Positions 18,638 through 29,801 of a stretch of DNA of 64,000 bases are shown here, one piece after another. The stretch is from the NCBI RefSeq assembly GCF_020539525.1, contig NZ_JACDXX010000009.1, positions 1-64,000 on the forward strand, given 5' to 3'. Below the pieces are notes generated by a model. It did not search any database, was not told the origin of the DNA, and worked only from the letters and a program-made list of their open reading frames with translations. Both the position numbers and the translations under genes were made by a program. The DNA is from Pseudogemmobacter faecipullorum. Its GTDB lineage: Bacteria; Pseudomonadota; Alphaproteobacteria; Rhodobacterales; Rhodobacteraceae. Position 1 is the first letter of the stretch. Each line of letters opens with the position of its first letter.

Positions 18638-19927
18638 TCAGCGCGCGCGCAGATCGAGATAGTCGCGTTTCAGCGGGCCCACATAGAGCTGACGCGGGCG
18701 GCCGATCTTGCCGGTCGGGTCCGAGATCATCTCTTTCCACTGTGAAATCCAGCCGATGGTGCGCGAGATCGCGAAGATCGGGGTGAACATCGAGGTCGGG
18801 AAGCCCATCGCCTCAAGGATGATGCCCGAGTAGAAATCGACATTCGGATAGAGTTTTTTCGAGACGAAATATTCGTCCTCCAGCGCAATACGCTCCAGCT
18901 CTTTGGCGACTTTCAGGGTCTCGTTATTCTCGATTCCCAGCAGGCCCAGGACCTCATCGGCCGATTCTTTCATCACTTTGGCGCGGGGGTCAAAGTTCTT
19001 ATAGACGCGGTGGCCGAAGCCCATCAGGCGGAAGGGATCGTTCTTGTCCTTGGCGCGGGCGATGAATTCCGGGATCCGGTCAACGGTGCCGATCTCGCGC
19101 AGCATCTCGAGGCAGGCCTGGTTGGCGCCGCCATGGGCCGGGCCCCAGAGGCAGGCGATGCCGGCCGCGATACAGGCGAAGGGATTGGCGCCCGAAGAGC
19201 CTGCCAGACGCACGGTCGAGGTCGAGGCATTCTGCTCGTGATCGGCATGGAGCATCATGATGCGGTCCATGGCTTTCTCGAGGATCGGGTTGACCACGTA
19301 ATCCTCGGCCGGAACGGCGAAGCACATGTTCAGGAAATTGCCGGCATAGGACAGCGAATTTTTCGGATAAACGAAGGGCTGACCGACCGAATATTTATAG
19401 GCCATTGCGGCGATGGTCGGCAGCTTGGCGATCATGCGGATCGAGGCGACCTCGCGGTGCCATTCGTCATTGATATCAAGGCTGTCGTGATAGAAAGCCG
19501 ACATCGCCCCGACCACGCCGACCATGGTGGCCATCGGATGGGCATCACGGCGGAAGCCACGGAAGAACTGATGCATCTGCTCATGCACCATGGTGTGACG
19601 GGTCACACGATTGGTGAAATCATTGAGCTGGGCTGCGGTCGGCAGCTCGCCGTTCATCAGCAGATAGCAGGTTTCGAGATGGGTGGATTTCTCGGCCAGC
19701 TGCTCGATCGGATAGCCGCGATACAGCAGCTCCCCCGCGTCACCATCGATAAAAGTGATCGCGCTTTCGCAGGATGCCGTCGAGGTGAAGCCGGGGTCGT
19801 AAGTGAAAACATCGGCCTGGCCGTAAAGCTTGCGGATATCAAGCACATCCGGGCCGATATTGGGCGAGAGCACCGGAAGGTCAAATTCCTTGCCATCCAG
19901 CGTCAGCGTCGCTTTTCTGTCTGCCAT
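18638..19927 (-). CDS. gltA: Citrate synthase
   Basis: Condenses acetyl-CoA and oxaloacetate to citrate, the entry step of the TCA cycle. The 429-residue protein is of the hexameric type II form. It shows the catalytic histidines in [15 protein letters not shown] and [10 protein letters not shown], and the catalytic Asp in [17 protein letters not shown] 19927 ([20 protein letters not shown]) has GGGGGAAG upstream. It lies downstream of gltX on the same strand with 115 bp between them, so co-transcription is possible. Confidence 0.95.
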   Translation of the reverse strand: MADRKATLTLDGKEFDLPVLSPNIGPDVLDIRKLYGQADVFTYDPGFTSTASCESAITFIDGDAGELLYRGYPIEQLAEKSTHLETCYLLMNGELPTAAQLNDFTNRVTRHTMVHEQMHQFFRGFRRDAHPMATMVGVVGAMSAFYHDSLDINDEWHREVASIRMIAKLPTIAAMAYKYSVGQPFVYPKNSLSYAGNFLNMCFAVPAEDYVVNPILEKAMDRIMMLHADHEQNASTSTVRLAGSSGANPFACIAAGIACLWGPAHGGANQACLEMLREIGTVDRIPEFIARAKDKNDPFRLMGFGHRVYKNFDPRAKVMKESADEVLGLLGIENNETLKVAKELERIALEDEYFVSKKLYPNVDFYSGIILEAMGFPTSMFTPIFAISRTIGWISQWKEMISDPTGKIGRPRQLYVGPLKRDYLDLRAR

Positions 19928-20042
19928 TCTTACACTTCCCCCGTGTAGCAGGCCGCGCGCGGGCTGGCGGGCGACCCTCAGCTTTGGTCTCTGCCCCGGC
20001 AGGGCCGGGGCAACGCAGGGCTCGGGGGGGTGCGGGCGGCGG

Positions 20043-21449
20043 TTAAGCCGCGGCCTCCGAGAGCCTCGCGATCGTTTCATCCTGACCGATGACCAGCATC
20101 ATGTCGAAGACGGATGGAGTAGCACTGCGACCCGCCAGGGCAGCGCGAAGCGGTGCGGCGAGTTTGCCGAATCCGATCCCGTTATCGCTGGCAGCCTGGT
20201 TCAGAATGGTCTCAAGTGCTTCCTTCGTCCAGCTAGCATTTTGCAACTGCGGCGTCAACGAAGTCAGTATACTACGGGATACCGTATCGAGCGAAGCCGC
20301 AGATTTCTCATCGGGCTGCACCGGGCGCGAGATCAGGGCAAAATGCGCCTTATCAAGCAGTTCGGGGAAGGTCTTCGCGCGATCCTTCACGCAATACATG
20401 GCTTTTTGCAGCCGATCAGCCTGCGCTTGTGACAAAGCGGCTTTGCCGGCAGCGCTCAGATAGGCCTGAAGTTCATGCAGCAGTGCAGCGTCATCCCCCA
20501 TGGCGATATGATGGCCGCAGGTGTTCTCGAGCTTTTTGAAATCCAGCCGCGCCGGGGCCTTGCCGATGCCTTTGAGGTCAAAGACCTCCATCGCCTCAGC
20601 CGAGGTAAAGATCTCGAGATCGCCATGCGCCCAGCCCAAACGGGTGAGATAATTGCGCATTCCGGCCGCCGGATAGCCAAGCGCCTGATATTCCTCGAGT
20701 CCGGTGGCGCCGTGGCGCTTGGAGAGTTTCTTGCCATCCGGGCCGTGGATCAGCGGAATATGCGCCCATTGCGGCACATCCCAGCCCATGGCGGTATAGA
20801 CCATCTGCTGGCGCGCGGCATTGACCAGATGGTCATCGCCGCGGATCACCAGGGTCACGCCCATATCATGGTCATCGACCACAACCGCCAGCATATAGGT
20901 CGGCGTGCCATCCGAGCGCAGCACGATCATATCGTCGAGCGTCTCATTTTTAATCACCACCTGGCCCTGGACCTGATCCCCGATCACCGTCTCGCCCTCG
21001 CGCGGGGCTTTCATGCGGATGGCAAAGGGCTTGTCGGCGGGGAAACTGGCGGGATCCGCATCGCGCCAGGGGCTCTGGAACACGGCATATGAGATGCCCT
21101 GAGCCTCCTGCGCCGCTTTCCAGTCAGCGATTTCCTCTGGCGTGGACCAGCAGCGATAGGCGGTGCCGCGCGCCAGCATTTCGTGCGCCACTTCGGCATG
21201 ACGCTCCTTGCGCTCAAACTGGCTGACCACATCGCCATCCCAGTCGAGGCCGAGCCAGGTCAGACCTTTGAGAATGGCCTCGGTCGCCGCGGGGGTTGAA
21301 CGTTCGCGGTCGGTGTCTTCGATACGCAGCAGAAATTTGCCGCCGCGGCCCCGGGCATAGAGCCAGTTGAACAAAGCAGTGCGTGCGCCACCGATATGCA
21401 GAAAGCCGGTGGGCGAGGGGGCGAAGCGGGTCACGACCGGCTTGGACAT
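20043..21449 (-). CDS. gltX: Glutamyl-tRNA synthetase
   Basis: Charges tRNA-Glu (and possibly tRNA-Gln, for later amidation) with glutamate. The 468-residue class I synthetase has the HIGH-type motif [15 protein letters not shown] near the N-terminus and the KMSKS-type motif GKKLSKRHG at about residue 240. ATG 21449 has AAAGGTT upstream, and the frame continuing to 22370 is only the complement of comEC. The last third of the gene (about 20100-20480, the anticodon-binding domain) uses codons such as AGT, ATA, ACT, TTG and CAA in clusters, unlike the rest of the gene and its neighbours. Confidence 0.93.
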   Translation of the reverse strand: MSKPVVTRFAPSPTGFLHIGGARTALFNWLYARGRGGKFLLRIEDTDRERSTPAATEAILKGLTWLGLDWDGDVVSQFERKERHAEVAHEMLARGTAYRCWSTPEEIADWKAAQEAQGISYAVFQSPWRDADPASFPADKPFAIRMKAPREGETVIGDQVQGQVVIKNETLDDMIVLRSDGTPTYMLAVVVDDHDMGVTLVIRGDDHLVNAARQQMVYTAMGWDVPQWAHIPLIHGPDGKKLSKRHGATGLEEYQALGYPAAGMRNYLTRLGWAHGDLEIFTSAEAMEVFDLKGIGKAPARLDFKKLENTCGHHIAMGDDAALLHELQAYLSAAGKAALSQAQADRLQKAMYCVKDRAKTFPELLDKAHFALISRPVQPDEKSAASLDTVSRSILTSLTPQLQNASWTKEALETILNQAASDNGIGFGKLAAPLRAALAGRSATPSVFDMMLVIGQDETIARLSEAAA

Positions 21450-21554
21450 GTCGAAATTAACCTTTCGGAAACCATGCCGGGCGAGGATCACGCCGGGCGC
21501 AGGTGGGGCAGGGATCTGGGCTGCATTTACCCGCGAGGCAGGGGGGAGGGCAAG

Positions 21555-23696
21555 GTGGCTGAGCTTTTGCCGCAGCCAGAGGGGCAGGCGCCGCGCATCG
21601 GGCTGCGGGCGGCTTTTCTGGGCCTCGAGGCGGCGCGGGGCCGTTTGCTGCCGCTGGGCTTTGGCCTGTTCGCCAGCGGGATCGCCCTGTGGTTCGGGCT
21701 GGAGCACGAGCCGGGGGCGGGGCACTATCTCGGCGCTGTGGCTCTGGCTGCGCTCGGGCTTCTGGCCGCCTGGCGTCTGCCCGATCCCTGGAAACTGGCG
21801 GGGCCGGGGCTGAGCCTGCTGGCGCTTGGCTTTCTGATCACCGGGCTGCGCGCCCATCTGGTGGCGGCGCCGGTGATCGGCTGGCGCTATTACGGCGCGA
21901 TTGAGGGGCGGGTCAGCGAGATTGACCGCTCGGCCAGCGATGCGCTGCGTCTGACGCTGGAGGATCCGGTGCTGGAGCGCATGGGGCCGGAGGAAACCCC
22001 GCGCCGGATCCGGATCTCGCTCTCGGGGGCGCGGCTCTGGCATGATCCGCGCCCGGGTGAGCGGGTCATGCTGACCGGCCATCTGGCCCGCCCCGAAGAG
22101 CCTGCCGCGCCGGGCGGTTTTGATTTTCGCCGCATGGCGTTTTTTGACGGTCTGGGGGCGGTGGGCTATAGCCCCAACCCGGTGCTGCTGCTCGAGCCTG
22201 CCGCTTCGGGCGAGGCCTGGATTGGCCGGCTCAGGCTCTGGCTTTCGGCAGGGATCCGGGCTTCGATCGGCGGCGAGGCCGGGGCCTTTGCCGCAGGCGC
22301 GATGACCGGCGATCGTTCGGGCATTTCGCGCGCAACGATCGAGGCTTTGCGTGATTCCTCGCTGGCGCATATTCTGGCGATTTCGGGGATGAATCTGGCC
22401 TTTCTGACCAGTTTTCTGTTCGGGCTGATCCGGGGCGGCATTGCCTGCTGGCCGCGCCTCGCCCTGCGGGTCAATGCAAAGAAGATTGCGGCGCTGATTG
22501 CGCTGCCGGTCGCGTTTTTCTATCTGCTGCTCTCCGGCGCGAATGTGGCGACTGAGCGGGCCTTTGTCATGGCAGCGGTGCTGCTGCTGGCGGTGCTGCT
22601 GGACCGGCGCGCGCTCAGCCTGCGTCCGGTGGCGCTGGCCGGGTTTCTGATACTGATCTGGCGCCCCGAGAGCCTGGTGCAGCCGGGGTTTCAGATGTCG
22701 ATGGCGGCGACGCTGGCGCTGACCGGCGGCTTTCAGGCCTTGGACGGGCTGTTGCAGCGCGGGCGGCTGCCGCGGCTGGTTCTGCCGGTTTTCGCGCTGA
22801 TCGCCTCATCGCTGATCGGCGGGCTGGCCACAGCGCCCTATGCGGCGGCGCATTTCAGCCGCTTTGCCGATTATGGCCTGCTGGCCAATCTTCTGACCGT
22901 GCCTGCCATGGGGGTGCTGATCATGCCGATGGGGGTGCTGGCCTTTCTGCTTGCCCCCTTTGGCCTTGCCTTCGTGCCGCTGTGGCTGATGGGGCTGGGC
23001 GCGGAATGGATCCTCTTTGTGGCCGCTTGGGTGGCGGCGATGGAGGGGGCGGTCATCGGCATTGCTGCGCCGCACTGGCTGGCGCTGCCACTGATCTCGC
23101 TGGGCGGGCTCTGGCTGATCTGCTGGCCGGGCCGGGCGCGGCTGGCCGGAGCCGGGCTGATCCTTGCCGGGCTGATCTGCTGGCCGCTGGCCGGGCGACC
23201 GGATCTGCTGATCGCCGCGGATGGGCGGCTGGCCGGGCTGCGGGGGGCGGGATTGCTAGGGGCGGGCGAGCTGGCCCTGTCATCGCCCCGTGGCAGCGCT
23301 TTCGCGGCCGCAGACTGGCTGGAGCGTGACGGCGATCTGACCCCGCCGGCAGAGGCCGCGTTGCGACCGGGGTTTTCGGGTACAAAGGCGGCGCGGGAAT
23401 TCAGCTTCGCCGGGCTGCGGGGGGTGATGCTGCAGGGCGAGGCGGGGCTTGCACAGCTGAGCCAGGCCTGTGCGCGTTATGATCTGGTGGTGCTTGCCGC
23501 GCGGGCCAGAGCGGCCCCGGTGCGCTGTCCTTTGCTGGATCAGCGCCTGCTCAGCCGGACCGGCGCGCTGGCCTTTTACCGTGAGGGCGGAGGCATCCGC
23601 CTGCGTCAGGCGCTGCGGCCACGGATCTGGAGTGGCAGGCCAGAGGCAATCCCCTGGCCTGATCTGCCGTTCCTGGCAGCGCCGCCCGATCAGTAG
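21555..23696 (+). CDS. ComEC/Rec2-family membrane protein
   Basis: The 713-residue integral membrane protein has an N-terminal soluble DUF4131-like part (about residues 90-200: [21 protein letters not shown]), then the Competence domain with many helices and the characteristic [20 protein letters not shown], followed by [11 protein letters not shown] and a C-terminal globular stretch. ComEC forms the inner-membrane channel for single-stranded DNA uptake in transformation. Here the metallo-beta-lactamase-like nuclease domain is not evident, as in many alphaproteobacterial versions. GTG 21555 follows GGGGGAGGG. It starts 105 bp from the divergent gltX, and its stop overlaps the lexA stop by 7 bp. 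Confidence 0.8.
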   Translation: MAELLPQPEGQAPRIGLRAAFLGLEAARGRLLPLGFGLFASGIALWFGLEHEPGAGHYLGAVALAALGLLAAWRLPDPWKLAGPGLSLLALGFLITGLRAHLVAAPVIGWRYYGAIEGRVSEIDRSASDALRLTLEDPVLERMGPEETPRRIRISLSGARLWHDPRPGERVMLTGHLARPEEPAAPGGFDFRRMAFFDGLGAVGYSPNPVLLLEPAASGEAWIGRLRLWLSAGIRASIGGEAGAFAAGAMTGDRSGISRATIEALRDSSLAHILAISGMNLAFLTSFLFGLIRGGIACWPRLALRVNAKKIAALIALPVAFFYLLLSGANVATERAFVMAAVLLLAVLLDRRALSLRPVALAGFLILIWRPESLVQPGFQMSMAATLALTGGFQALDGLLQRGRLPRLVLPVFALIASSLIGGLATAPYAAAHFSRFADYGLLANLLTVPAMGVLIMPMGVLAFLLAPFGLAFVPLWLMGLGAEWILFVAAWVAAMEGAVIGIAAPHWLALPLISLGGLWLICWPGRARLAGAGLILAGLICWPLAGRPDLLIAADGRLAGLRGAGLLGAGELALSSPRGSAFAAADWLERDGDLTPPAEAALRPGFSGTKAAREFSFAGLRGVMLQGEAGLAQLSQACARYDLVVLAARARAAPVRCPLLDQRLLSRTGALAFYREGGGIRLRQALRPRIWSGRPEAIPWPDLPFLAAPPDQ

Positions 23697-24442
23697 CTGC
23701 GGATCAGCCCGACGAGACGGCCCTGGATGCGCACCCGGCTCTCGGGGAAGACCCGGGTCTCATATTCGGGGTTGGCCGCTTCGAGCGCGATCATCGTGCC
23801 ACGGCGGCGGTAGCGTTTCAGCGTCGCCTCCTGTTCCTCGATCAGCGCCACGACGATATCGCCATTATCGACCACATCCTGCTCGCGGATCACGACGATA
23901 TCCCCGTCATTAATCCCGGCCTCGATCATGGAATCGCCCTTGACCTCAAGCGCATAGTGATTGCCGCGGCCCGAGAGCATGGCACCGGGCACGGCGATGT
24001 TATGCGAGGCCTCGGAGATTGCCTCGATCGGCACACCGGCAGCAATGCGGCCCATGACCGGCAGTTCCAGCGCATAGACCGGATCGGCCTGGGGCGCCTC
24101 CCTGCGATCGCCTTCGATCACCCGGGGCGTGAAGGCGGGGTCTTTTGCGGCGGCCGCCGGGGCTTGTTCCGGGGCAGGGGCGGGGGCTTTGGCAGTGATG
24201 CCAGCAGAAGCTGCCCGTTTCTCGACGGCTTCGGGCAGGCGGATGATCTCAAGCGCCCGGGCGCGATGGGCGAGGCGGCGGATGAAGCCACGCTCTTCCA
24301 GCGCGGTGATCAGCCGGTGAATGCCGGATTTTGAGCGCAGATCCAGTGCCTCTTTCATCTCGTCAAACGAGGGCGGAATGCCATCGGCTTCCAGACGGTC
24401 ACGGATGAAGGTCAGAAGCTCCAGCTGTTTGCGTGTCAGCAT
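23690..24442 (-). CDS. lexA: LexA repressor
   Basis: SOS-response repressor that self-cleaves when RecA filaments form. The 250-residue protein has an N-terminal winged helix-turn-helix ([20 protein letters not shown] onward, about 1-70), a long Ala/Pro-rich linker (about 80-120), then the S24 peptidase domain with the cleavage-site Ala-Gly in [11 protein letters not shown], the catalytic Ser in KGDSMIEAG and the catalytic Lys in EATLKRYRR. The linker is longer than in E. coli (202 residues). An SOS box stands 59 bp upstream. The gene ends convergently with comEC. Confidence 0.95.
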   Translation of the reverse strand: MLTRKQLELLTFIRDRLEADGIPPSFDEMKEALDLRSKSGIHRLITALEERGFIRRLAHRARALEIIRLPEAVEKRAASAGITAKAPAPAPEQAPAAAAKDPAFTPRVIEGDRREAPQADPVYALELPVMGRIAAGVPIEAISEASHNIAVPGAMLSGRGNHYALEVKGDSMIEAGINDGDIVVIREQDVVDNGDIVVALIEEQEATLKRYRRRGTMIALEAANPEYETRVFPESRVRIQGRLVGLIRSY

Positions 24443-24500
24443 CTTTCAACTCCCGGGAACAAAGCGCAGATCAGAAGCCCTCAGGGGGCGTTGGTATTAT

Positions 24501-24515
24501 GTTCTGCCCGTGTTC
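24501..24515 (-). promoter_or_regulatory. Alphaproteobacterial SOS box at lexA
   Basis: GTTC-TGCCCGT-GTTC matches the LexA site GTTC-N7-GTTC known from Rhodobacter and other alphaproteobacteria. It adjoins a CATAATA that may serve as the lexA -10 element, so LexA binding would block its own promoter. Confidence 0.8.
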
Positions 24516-24586
24516 CCGGTTTGTGTCAAGTGTGACGCGCAGTGCCAGGCAATGCAATCCTGAGCTGTGCTGGTTCGTGCTCCGGT

Positions 24587-25795
24587 TCAGAGCGCGATCC
24601 AGTCGACCAGATCGCCGGCCTGGCGTGCAGGATCACCGACCGGCCGGACCATGAGCGCATTGGCCTCGGCCAGCACGGTCAGCAGCGCGCTGTCCTGACG
24701 GCCAAAGGGGGTAATCTCGCCGCCGGGGCTGACTTTGGCGCGCATATAATGGGCGCGCGGGCCATTTTCCGGCAGATCCGTGGCAAGGCGGGCCTGCTGC
24801 AGACGCGGGCGGGGGCTCGGGTCGCCCTGCATATGGCGCAGCAGCGGCAAGAGGAACAGCTCGGCGCAGAGAATGGCAGATACCGGATTGCCAGGCAGGC
24901 CCAGAAAGGCCGCGCCAAACAGTCTGCCTGCCATCAGCGGCTTGCCAGGACGCAGGGCAACTTTCCAGAACCCTGCCTCCAGCCCGAGGCTTTTTGCCAC
25001 CGGCGCGACCAGATCATGATCGCCGACCGAGGCTCCGCCGGAAGTAACGATGACATCGGCGCCGCGGGCCAGCTCAAGCACCTGGCGCAGCGCGGGCTCA
25101 GTGTCGCGCGCAATGGGCAGGAGCCGGGTCTCGGCTCCCTCGGCTTCGGCCATGGCTTTGATGGCAAAAGAGTTTGAGGCAATGATCTGATCGGCGCGCG
25201 GGCTTTCTCCGGGCATGACCAGCTCATCGCCGGTGGAGAGGATGGCCACCACCGGGCGGCGGCGTACCGTGACCTTTGCCACATTCATCGAGGCGATCAG
25301 CGCCAGGTCCGAGGGGCGCAGGCGGCGCAGACCGATCTGATCACCGATGCGGAAATCCTGGCCGCGCGGGCGGATATTGCTGCCGGAATCGCGGTCGGTG
25401 ATGGTGATAAAGGCGCCGTCCGGGGCGGTGTTTTCCTGAAGGGTCACATGGTTTGCGCCATCGGGCACCGGCGCACCGGTGAAGATGCGCACAGCCTGAC
25501 CCTCGCCGATCACGCCGGTGAAAGCATGACCCGCGCCCGCCTCGCCAATGACGCGAAACCGTGCGCCGGGCTCGGGGGCACAGGCCAGAGCATAGCCATC
25601 CATAGCCGAGGCATCAAAGGGCGGCTGGTCGCGCTCTGCGGTCACGGCGCGCGCCAGCCAGCGTCCGGCGGCTGCGGCAAGGGGGATCTCCTCATGCGCC
25701 AGCTCCGGGGCCAGCGCCATGATCCGCGCCATGGCCTCATCCACCGGCATCAGCGGGCCGGGGTTGCGCGGGCCGGGCTCTGCGGGCGCGCTCAT
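24587..25795 (-). CDS. moeA: Molybdopterin molybdotransferase
   Basis: Inserts molybdate into adenylylated molybdopterin to make the molybdenum cofactor. The 402-residue protein has the MoeA N-terminal domain with [14 protein letters not shown] (about 58-71), then the MoCF-binding domain with [28 protein letters not shown] and [14 protein letters not shown], and a C-terminal domain IV. It starts at 25795 with a 4-bp ATGA overlap with moaC, so the two genes are translationally coupled. It is the last gene of the trpGD-ung-trpC-moaC-moeA run. Confidence 0.93.
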   Translation of the reverse strand: MSAPAEPGPRNPGPLMPVDEAMARIMALAPELAHEEIPLAAAAGRWLARAVTAERDQPPFDASAMDGYALACAPEPGARFRVIGEAGAGHAFTGVIGEGQAVRIFTGAPVPDGANHVTLQENTAPDGAFITITDRDSGSNIRPRGQDFRIGDQIGLRRLRPSDLALIASMNVAKVTVRRRPVVAILSTGDELVMPGESPRADQIIASNSFAIKAMAEAEGAETRLLPIARDTEPALRQVLELARGADVIVTSGGASVGDHDLVAPVAKSLGLEAGFWKVALRPGKPLMAGRLFGAAFLGLPGNPVSAILCAELFLLPLLRHMQGDPSPRPRLQQARLATDLPENGPRAHYMRAKVSPGGEITPFGRQDSALLTVLAEANALMVRPVGDPARQAGDLVDWIAL

Positions 25796-26271
25796 GCGCT
25801 GGCCTCAAACAGGCCGGATTTGCCACCCTCTTTGCGCAGCAGGCGGATGCCGTCGATGCGCATCGCCTTTTCGGCGGCTTTGAGCATGTCATAGATCGTC
25901 AGCGCGGTGACCGAAGCGGCGGTCAGCGCCTCCATCTCGACCCCGGTCTGGCCTGCGGTTTTCACCATAGCCTCAATCCGCACCCCTTTGCCCTCTGTCG
26001 GCTCAAGGCTGATGGTGACTTTGGTGATCGGCAGCGGATGGCAGAGCGGGATCAGATCGGCGGTGCGTTTCGCCGCCATGATCCCGGCCAGTCGCGCGGT
26101 GCCGAGCACATCGCCTTTGCCCGCCCGGCCTTGGGTCACCAGCGCCAGCGTGGCGGGTTCCATCAGCACCCAGGCCTCGGCAACAGCGGCGCGTGAGGTC
26201 ACCGGCTTGGCCGAGACATCGACCATATGCGCCTGGCCCTGATCGTCAAAATGGGTGAGCGGGCTCGACAT
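25792..26271 (-). CDS. moaC: Cyclic pyranopterin monophosphate synthase
   Basis: Makes cyclic pyranopterin monophosphate from the MoaA product in molybdenum-cofactor synthesis. The 159-residue protein carries the conserved [31 protein letters not shown] and [10 protein letters not shown]...[13 protein letters not shown] segments. ATG 26271 begins 12 bp after the trpC stop. It overlaps moeA by 4 bp. Confidence 0.95.
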   Translation of the reverse strand: MSSPLTHFDDQGQAHMVDVSAKPVTSRAAVAEAWVLMEPATLALVTQGRAGKGDVLGTARLAGIMAAKRTADLIPLCHPLPITKVTISLEPTEGKGVRIEAMVKTAGQTGVEMEALTAASVTALTIYDMLKAAEKAMRIDGIRLLRKEGGKSGLFEASA

Positions 26272-26283
26272 CGGATCAGCCTC

Positions 26284-27102
26284 TTAAAGCGGCATGCCGC
26301 CCTGGGCGGTCAGCGGCGCGGCCAGGATCTGCCGGGTGGCGGCGGTTACATCTTCCTGGCGCATCAGGCTTTCGCCGATCAGGAAGCAACGCGCGCCATA
26401 GCGGGCCAGATCGGCCAGATCCGCGGCGGTATAAAGGCCGCTTTCGGCGACGATCAGCCGGTCTTCCGAGACCCGGCGCGACAGGCGGCGGGTGGTGTCG
26501 AGCGTCACGTCGAAATTATGCAGATTACGGTTATTGATGCCCATCAGCGGCGATTTCAGCCGGTGGGCGCGCTCCAGCTCGGCCTCGTCATGTACCTCGA
26601 GCAGCACATCCATGCCCCATTCAAAGGCCGCAGCCTCCAGCTCGGCGGCCTGACCATCCTCAAGCGAGGCCATGATCAGCAGGATGCAATCGGCGCGCAA
26701 AGCGCGGGATTCGACGATCTGCCAGGGGTCATAGATGAATTCTTTGCGCAGGCAGGGCAGTTTCACCGCATCATGCGCCGCCATCAGGAAAGCATCATCG
26801 CCCTGGAAAGAAGGGCCATCGGTCAGCACTGAAAGGCAGGTCGCGCCGCCTTCCTCATAGGCTTTTGCCAGCGCCGGCGGATCGAAATCGGCGCGGATCA
26901 GGCCTTTGGAAGGGCTGGCTTTCTTGATCTCGGCGATCAGGCCATAGCCATTCTGCGCCGCATTCTGCAAAGCACTGGCAAAGCCGCGCGGCTGGGGTGC
27001 AGCCTTTGCCGCCTCCTCCAGATCGGTCAGCGGGCGAAGCGCTTTGCGGGCGGCAACCTCTTCCAGTTTATAGGCTTTGATACGGTCGAGAATGGTGCTC
27101 AT
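26284..27102 (-). CDS. trpC: Indole-3-glycerol-phosphate synthase
   Basis: Converts 1-(2-carboxyphenylamino)-1-deoxyribulose 5-phosphate to indole-3-glycerol phosphate in tryptophan synthesis. The 272-residue TIM barrel shows the signature [13 protein letters not shown] at about residues 55-67, [40 protein letters not shown] and VAESGLYT. It is a stand-alone enzyme, not fused to TrpF. It is separated from trpD by ung and a 138-bp gap, and lies 12 bp before moaC. Confidence 0.95.
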   Translation of the reverse strand: MSTILDRIKAYKLEEVAARKALRPLTDLEEAAKAAPQPRGFASALQNAAQNGYGLIAEIKKASPSKGLIRADFDPPALAKAYEEGGATCLSVLTDGPSFQGDDAFLMAAHDAVKLPCLRKEFIYDPWQIVESRALRADCILLIMASLEDGQAAELEAAAFEWGMDVLLEVHDEAELERAHRLKSPLMGINNRNLHNFDVTLDTTRRLSRRVSEDRLIVAESGLYTAADLADLARYGARCFLIGESLMRQEDVTAATRQILAAPLTAQGGMPL

Positions 27103-27240
27103 CTGGCCGGCCTTTTCTTCCTGCAGCGTCTCTGGCCCGGGATCAGCCGGGCAGCTCCTTATTGCGCAGCCCCGGCAAAGATCGGGGTCAGGGCAAGGGA
27201 TGGAAGATTTGTAGCGCGGGGGGGCGGCAAAGGAAAGCCG

Positions 27241-27966
27241 TCAGGCGGCCCAGTCGATGGCGGACTGGCCCTGGGCGGCAAGCCAGTCATTGACCGCCGA
27301 GAAGGGGCGCGAGCCAAAGAAACCGCGATAGGCCGAAAGCGGCGAGGGATGGGCCGAGGCGTGAAACAGATGGCCCTCGCGCGGCAGTTTCGCGCAGAGC
27401 TTTTGCGCCGGCGCCCCCCAGAGCAGGAAAGCGCGCGGCCCGTCCGTCGCTGTGGCCGCAAGGATCTGGCTCACCAGCCCGGCCCAGCCCCAGGTTTTAT
27501 GCCCGAAAGCCTCTCCCAGCGGTACGGTGAGGGCGGTGTTGAGCAGCAGCACCCCCTGTTTTGCCCAGGCGCTGAGATCGCCATCCATCTTCAGCGCACC
27601 AAGATCGCTGCCGAGTTCGGTCAGGATGTTTTTCAGCGAGTCACGCGGGGCCTCGCCCTTTGGGAAAGAGAAGGCGAGGCCCTGGGCGCGCCCCGGGGTG
27701 TGATAGGGATCCTGGCCGAGCACCACCACCCGCACCTGATGGCGCGGCGTCAGGGTGAGGGCGCGGAAAATATGCCCGGGTTCCGGCTGCCAGGGCGCGG
27801 TGGCGGCCCCGAGCCTCGCGTGCAGCCGCTCCCATGCGGTCAGGCCTTCCTGGTCGGCGTCGCGGAAAAACCCCAGATCAGCCCATGACGGGCGGCCCGC
27901 GCCCTCTGGCCCGGGGCCGGGGATCATCGCGGCGGCAGCGGGCAGGGGGAGGCGGGATGCTGTCAT
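27241..27966 (-). CDS. ung: Uracil-DNA glycosylase, family 1
   Basis: Removes uracil from DNA in base-excision repair. The 241-residue protein has the family-1 motifs VVVLGQDPYHTPG (catalytic Asp and water-activating residues), LLLNTALTV and the C-terminal HPSPLSAYRGFFG loop that inserts into the minor groove. ATG 27966 lies two bases after the trpD stop, so it is likely translated from the trp mRNA. Its place between trpD and trpC is unusual for a tryptophan operon. Confidence 0.93.
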   Translation of the reverse strand: MTASRLPLPAAAAMIPGPGPEGAGRPSWADLGFFRDADQEGLTAWERLHARLGAATAPWQPEPGHIFRALTLTPRHQVRVVVLGQDPYHTPGRAQGLAFSFPKGEAPRDSLKNILTELGSDLGALKMDGDLSAWAKQGVLLLNTALTVPLGEAFGHKTWGWAGLVSQILAATATDGPRAFLLWGAPAQKLCAKLPREGHLFHASAHPSPLSAYRGFFGSRPFSAVNDWLAAQGQSAIDWAA

Positions 27967-27968
27967 GA

Positions 27969-28982
27969 TCAGCGGTTCGAGACCTGGACCAGGGCGGCGA
28001 GCTTTGCCTTTGCCGCACCGCTGTCGAGCGAGGCGCGGGCCTGTTCTACACCGTCTTTCAGATCATGGGCTTTATCGGCCACGACCAGGGCGGCGGCGGC
28101 ATTGAACAAAACGGCATCGCGGTAAGCGCCGGTCTCGCCATCGAGCAGCCGCTTCAGCGCCAGGGCATTCTCCGCCGGAGCGCCGCCGAGCAGGTGTTCA
28201 AACGGATGCCAGGGCAGGCCGGCATCCTCGGGATGGAGGGTGAATTCGCGGATCTCGCCGCCTTCCAGCGCCACGACCTTTGACGGGGCGGCGATCGAGA
28301 TTTCATCCGTGCCATCGCCGCCATGCACCAGCCAGGCCCTGATGCTGCCAAGCGCGCGCAGGGTCTCGGCCATCGGGCGCAGCAGATCGGCGCTGAAGGC
28401 CCCGGTCAGCTGACGGCGCACGCCTGCCGGATTGGTCAGCGGCCCGAGGATGTTAAAGATGGTGCGGGTGCCGAGCTCGGTGCGGACCGGGCCGACATGG
28501 CGCATTGCCGGATGGTGCATCGGCGCCATCATGAAGCCGATCCCGGCCTCTTCGAGGCATTTTTGCACCTGAGAGGGGCTGATCATCACATTCAGCCCCA
28601 GCTCGGTCATGGCATCGGCCGCGCCGGATTTCGACGAGAGATTGCGGTTACCATGTTTGGCCACCACCACGCCCGCGCCCGCCACGACAAAAGCGGTGGC
28701 GGTCGAGATATTCAGCGTGCCTTTGCCATCACCGCCGGTGCCGACAATATCTATCGCCCCTTCGGGCGCGCTCACGGCATGGGATTTGGCGCGCATCACC
28801 CGGGCGGCGGCGGCATATTCCTCGACCGTTTCACCCCGGGTGCGCAAAGCCATCAGCAGCCCGCCCATCTGGGCCGGGGTGGCCTGGCCCTCAAACAAAG
28901 CATCAAAGGCGGCTTCGGCCTCGGCTGTGGTCAGCGGGCGGGTGGCGGCGATACCGATCAGCGGTTTCAGCAGATCACTCAT
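27969..28982 (-). CDS. trpD: Anthranilate phosphoribosyltransferase
   Basis: Joins PRPP and anthranilate in the second step of tryptophan synthesis. The 337-residue protein has the PRPP-binding [15 protein letters not shown] (about residues 80-94), [21 protein letters not shown], and [18 protein letters not shown] with [17 protein letters not shown] 28982 overlaps the trpG stop by 4 bp (ATGA). Confidence 0.95.
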   Translation of the reverse strand: MSDLLKPLIGIAATRPLTTAEAEAAFDALFEGQATPAQMGGLLMALRTRGETVEEYAAAARVMRAKSHAVSAPEGAIDIVGTGGDGKGTLNISTATAFVVAGAGVVVAKHGNRNLSSKSGAADAMTELGLNVMISPSQVQKCLEEAGIGFMMAPMHHPAMRHVGPVRTELGTRTIFNILGPLTNPAGVRRQLTGAFSADLLRPMAETLRALGSIRAWLVHGGDGTDEISIAAPSKVVALEGGEIREFTLHPEDAGLPWHPFEHLLGGAPAENALALKRLLDGETGAYRDAVLFNAAAALVVADKAHDLKDGVEQARASLDSGAAKAKLAALVQVSNR

Positions 28983-29566
28983 GCGCTGACTTTCACCCCC
29001 GCGCTGTCGAGGAAGTTCTGCAACAGCCTGTGGCCATGCTGCGAGGCGATGCTCTCGGGGTGGAACTGCACGCCCTCGATCCGCTTTTCGCGGTGGCGCA
29101 GCCCCATGATGGTACCGTCTTCCAGCGCCGCAGTGACTTCGAGACAATCGGGCAGGCTTTCGCGCTCGACGATCAGGCTGTGATAGCGGGTGGCCTCAAA
29201 GGGATTGGGCAGGTCGCGGAACATGCCTTTGCCCTCATGATGCATGATGCCCATCTTGCCATGCACGATTTCATGGCAGCGGATCACCTTGCCGCCGAAA
29301 GCCTCGCCAATGGTCTGATGACCAAGGCAGACGCCGAGCAGCGGAACATCGGCCTCAGAAGCGGCGCGGGTCAGCGGCAGGCAGATCCCGGCCTGGGCCG
29401 GATCGCAGGGGCCGGGCGAGAGCACGATCGCCTCGGGCTGCATTGCCAGGGCCTCCTGCACTTCCAGCGCATCATTGCGGCGCACCACGACATCGGCCCC
29501 GAGCTCTCCGAAATAATGGACGAGGTTCCAGGTGAAACTGTCATAATTGTCGATCAGCAGCAGCAT
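28979..29566 (-). CDS. trpG: Anthranilate synthase component II (glutamine amidotransferase)
   Basis: Supplies ammonia from glutamine to TrpE for anthranilate formation. The 195-residue class I glutamine amidotransferase has the oxyanion loop LSPGPCDP, the nucleophile elbow [15 protein letters not shown] with the catalytic Cys, and the His-Glu pair in [10 protein letters not shown]. The start at 29566 ([18 protein letters not shown]) fits the family exactly. trpE is not next to it; the upstream gene is a small secreted protein behind a terminator, so trpE must lie elsewhere. Confidence 0.93.
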   Translation of the reverse strand: MLLLIDNYDSFTWNLVHYFGELGADVVVRRNDALEVQEALAMQPEAIVLSPGPCDPAQAGICLPLTRAASEADVPLLGVCLGHQTIGEAFGGKVIRCHEIVHGKMGIMHHEGKGMFRDLPNPFEATRYHSLIVERESLPDCLEVTAALEDGTIMGLRHREKRIEGVQFHPESIASQHGHRLLQNFLDSAGVKVSA

Positions 29567-29738
29567 GTCAGGCTCAACCCTCCAGAATGACGGGGTTCCT
29601 GCCGTGGTCAACTGCCCTGTACCGGGAGGCGCGGGAGGCTTTCACCCCCCCCGTGGATCCGGCCGGTTTCGGCCCCGAGGAACTTCGGCCCCGTTATGAC
29701 TTATCTGTTTTGCCGGGGCAACCGGCCCGGAGAATAGC

Positions 29739-29769
29739 AAAACCCGTCCCTGGGTAGAGGGACGGGCTT
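29739..29769 (-). terminator. Intrinsic terminator of the small secreted protein gene
   Basis: On the minus strand AGCCCGTCCCT / AGGGACGGGTT forms a 9-10 bp stem followed by TTTT, 33 bp past the stop codon at 29802. Confidence 0.75.
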
Positions 29770-29801
29770 CATGTCTGGCTTCGGAAAACAGTCCCGGCGG
29801 C

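Noticed and set aside
21450-22370. N-terminal extension of gltX over comEC
   Set aside because: The family-typical start [16 protein letters not shown] is at 21449; the upstream part is the complement of comEC.
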